The position numbers and the translations under genes are program-made. A DNA stretch of 64,000 bases from Turritopsis dohrnii. Its lineage: Eukaryota; Cnidaria; Hydrozoa; Anthoathecata; Oceaniidae. The stretch lies in NCBI GenBank assembly GCA_027922465.2, contig BQMF02000327.1:186001-250000 (forward strand), given 5' to 3'. The notes beneath the pieces were generated by a model, which was not told the DNA's origin, did no database searches, and saw only the letters and a list, made by a program, of their open reading frames with translations. Below, piece after piece: positions 63,701-64,000 of this stretch (positions within the stretch are counted from its first letter, which is position 1; each line of letters starts with the position of its first letter).

Positions 63701-64000
63701 GTGGTTCTCCCGTCATTTGTTGGAGTGGTTGGTGTGTGCATGTATTAAACGCGCTAGGTGCGTAGTGATCTAGAATCCATTGTTGTAGCTTCTCACGGTT
63801 TGATTTGGTGGGTGCGAATGGTAATTTGGTGGGGCGGCCTGGAATACCAGTGCGCTTCAGACACCCACATGCAGCTTTCTCTCTAGTGGTGGTTTGTTCC
63901 ATGACTGCGGCGGACTGACTGGGCGTGTGACTGTCTGGGAATTCCCGAGGTATGATCCTGAGATCCTTCAAAGCGCTCTCGGAGAGGTATAGTCCAGTTG
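60732..64000 (-). CDS. Ty3/gypsy retrotransposon polyprotein (K02A2.6-like), cut by the window edge
   Basis: An intact frame from the window edge to 60732. Numbering here starts at the TTG codon at 63971, but the frame is open to 64000 (LYLSESALKDLRIIPREF, as at the end of such proteases). Reverse transcriptase: LDAWNRYH with D196, YRRAPMGFHGSGDAYTRR, and IVDDSLLW with D258-D259. RNase H: TDWSKTGIGY (D407), ESRYAPIEGKALAL (E458), VDHKPL (D486), GADATSR (D533). Integrase: an HHCC finger (HTGHQGVNGMLNH...CITC), then D714, D767 (ASDGGPPF) and E803 (GRAEAA). A GPY/F-like region and a long Pro/Thr/Ser-rich tail close it. No stops or frameshifts are seen, and the GC content is far above the surroundings by eye. 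Confidence 0.93.
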   Translation of the reverse strand, partial: TGLYLSESALKDLRIIPREFPDSHTPSQSAAVMEQTTTREKAACGCLKRTGIPGRPTKLPFAPTKSNREKLQQWILDHYAPSAFNTCTHQPLQQMTGEPLRIVLKEGTTPTATHTPIPVPFFWKDEVKKGIDKDVDLGVIEQVPQGTQTTWCSRMVVTAKKDGSPRRTVDLQKLNQATHRETHHTAAPLHHVSKIPTGTVKTSLDAWNRYHSLPLATDSRDPTTFITEWGRYRYRRAPMGFHGSGDAYTRRFDDITMDFPRKTRIVDDSLLWDSGTEEAFWHTLDYIDLCTSNGIVFNPVKFRFAQEVCEFAGFTITQEGFRPTARLISAIANFPTPKDITGVRSWFGLINQVACAFSQSEVMTPFRDLLQSSKRQFYWDAHLDALFHVSKQKIVEMVKEGVHRFDPSRPVCLATDWSKTGIGYILRQKYCKCAQSDDQDCGKDHWKLVLTGSRFLRDTESRYAPIEGKALALVYGLESCRLFILGCNDLLVAVDHKPLVPIFANKSLDSIKNPRLLRLKERSLMYKFSLKHVPGKHHSGADATSRFPTEQPPPGEDDDIDLSTINALHSKFPGPRQDGLRSVTWQRVVSAASTDEQCIALVNAIRDGFPTRKEHLPDIIRPFWPMREALYEIQGVPFRDERMLIPSQLRAEILDGLHTGHQGVNGMLNHARQRFFWPAMDAAIRLKRSQCITCHRIAPSNAREPLTDDTPQPTTPFQLTVSDFFNKEGNNFLIYADRYSGWVEIALMHKTNAAALNSTLRRWFCTYGVPEELASDGGPPFNSCDYTTFLSNWGVRQRLSSAHFPQSNGRAEAAVKTAKGVLTENTDSLGTLDTDAVARALLLHRNTPSPDAGLSPAMLLFGHPIRDHLPSLLSKNVFRKEWTAIRDLREEERTRRNWRHASSFNVHTRPLKPLTVGDKVIIQNQVGGAPKRWHKTGRVVEYSGMRQYRVKIDGSNRVTLRNRGFLRKIDPRLSTQSQSTDGLESHSPSTQPTEAVHPPTMPLEIIATHPPPPSDYRVPPQRPATPPSPTTLPSPTTPPTIENQPEPHITPRRSSRTSRPPRALSPQMRGKSHKFSMKTHHDDMKGDD

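Overview
The window is repeat-rich animal DNA. It is AT-rich by eye, apart from one GC-rich retroelement at the right edge. Host genes have short GT-AG introns. The mobile-element mix is Ty3/gypsy of the K02A2.6-like type, CR1/L2-type LINEs with a 2A peptide, Mutator-like, Harbinger, hAT, pogo/Tigger, Helitron and tRNA-derived SINEs. Together with an SNRNP40 orthologue, a Gal3ST-type sulfotransferase and a P2X7-tail-like exon, this suggests an early-branching metazoan, most likely a cnidarian. The species is inferred, not shown.

Left part (1-16.5 kb): a complete five-exon minus-strand galactose-3-O-sulfotransferase-like gene (81-2952), then a repeat field with the first copy of a small secreted-peptide gene (6530-7528, minus). 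After that come element remnants (Harbinger, hAT, a TTAA-flanked element, a GCCCCCGC-ended element) and one exon of a P2X7-cytoplasmic-domain-like protein (16118-16415, minus).

Centre (17-31.5 kb): a pogo/Tigger derivative nested in an older palindromic repeat, then the complete 12-exon SNRNP40 gene (18773-28776, minus, 362 codons). Its introns are packed with palindromic elements. Next is a 2.4-kb Mutator-like element with clear terminal inverted repeats but an internally deleted transposase.

Right-centre (31.7-55 kb): a segmental duplication carrying two further secreted-peptide genes (32463-33496 and 51017-52758). The first copy was later hit by a full-length LINE (ORF 34289-37576, signal peptide + 2A + PHD + endonuclease + RT). 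Between the copies lie LINE and SINE remnants, a second broken LINE, another local duplication (44.5-48.6 kb) and a frameshifted Cys-loop-receptor exon.

Right end (55-64 kb): two Helitron-like elements joined head to tail, then a GC-rich Ty3/gypsy polyprotein running off the window edge.

The strongest novel candidate is the secreted-peptide family. Three four-exon genes share a near-identical signal peptide and C-terminal helix but have completely different loops between two cysteines. Paralogous copies also give several filled/empty-site pairs that order the insertions in time.
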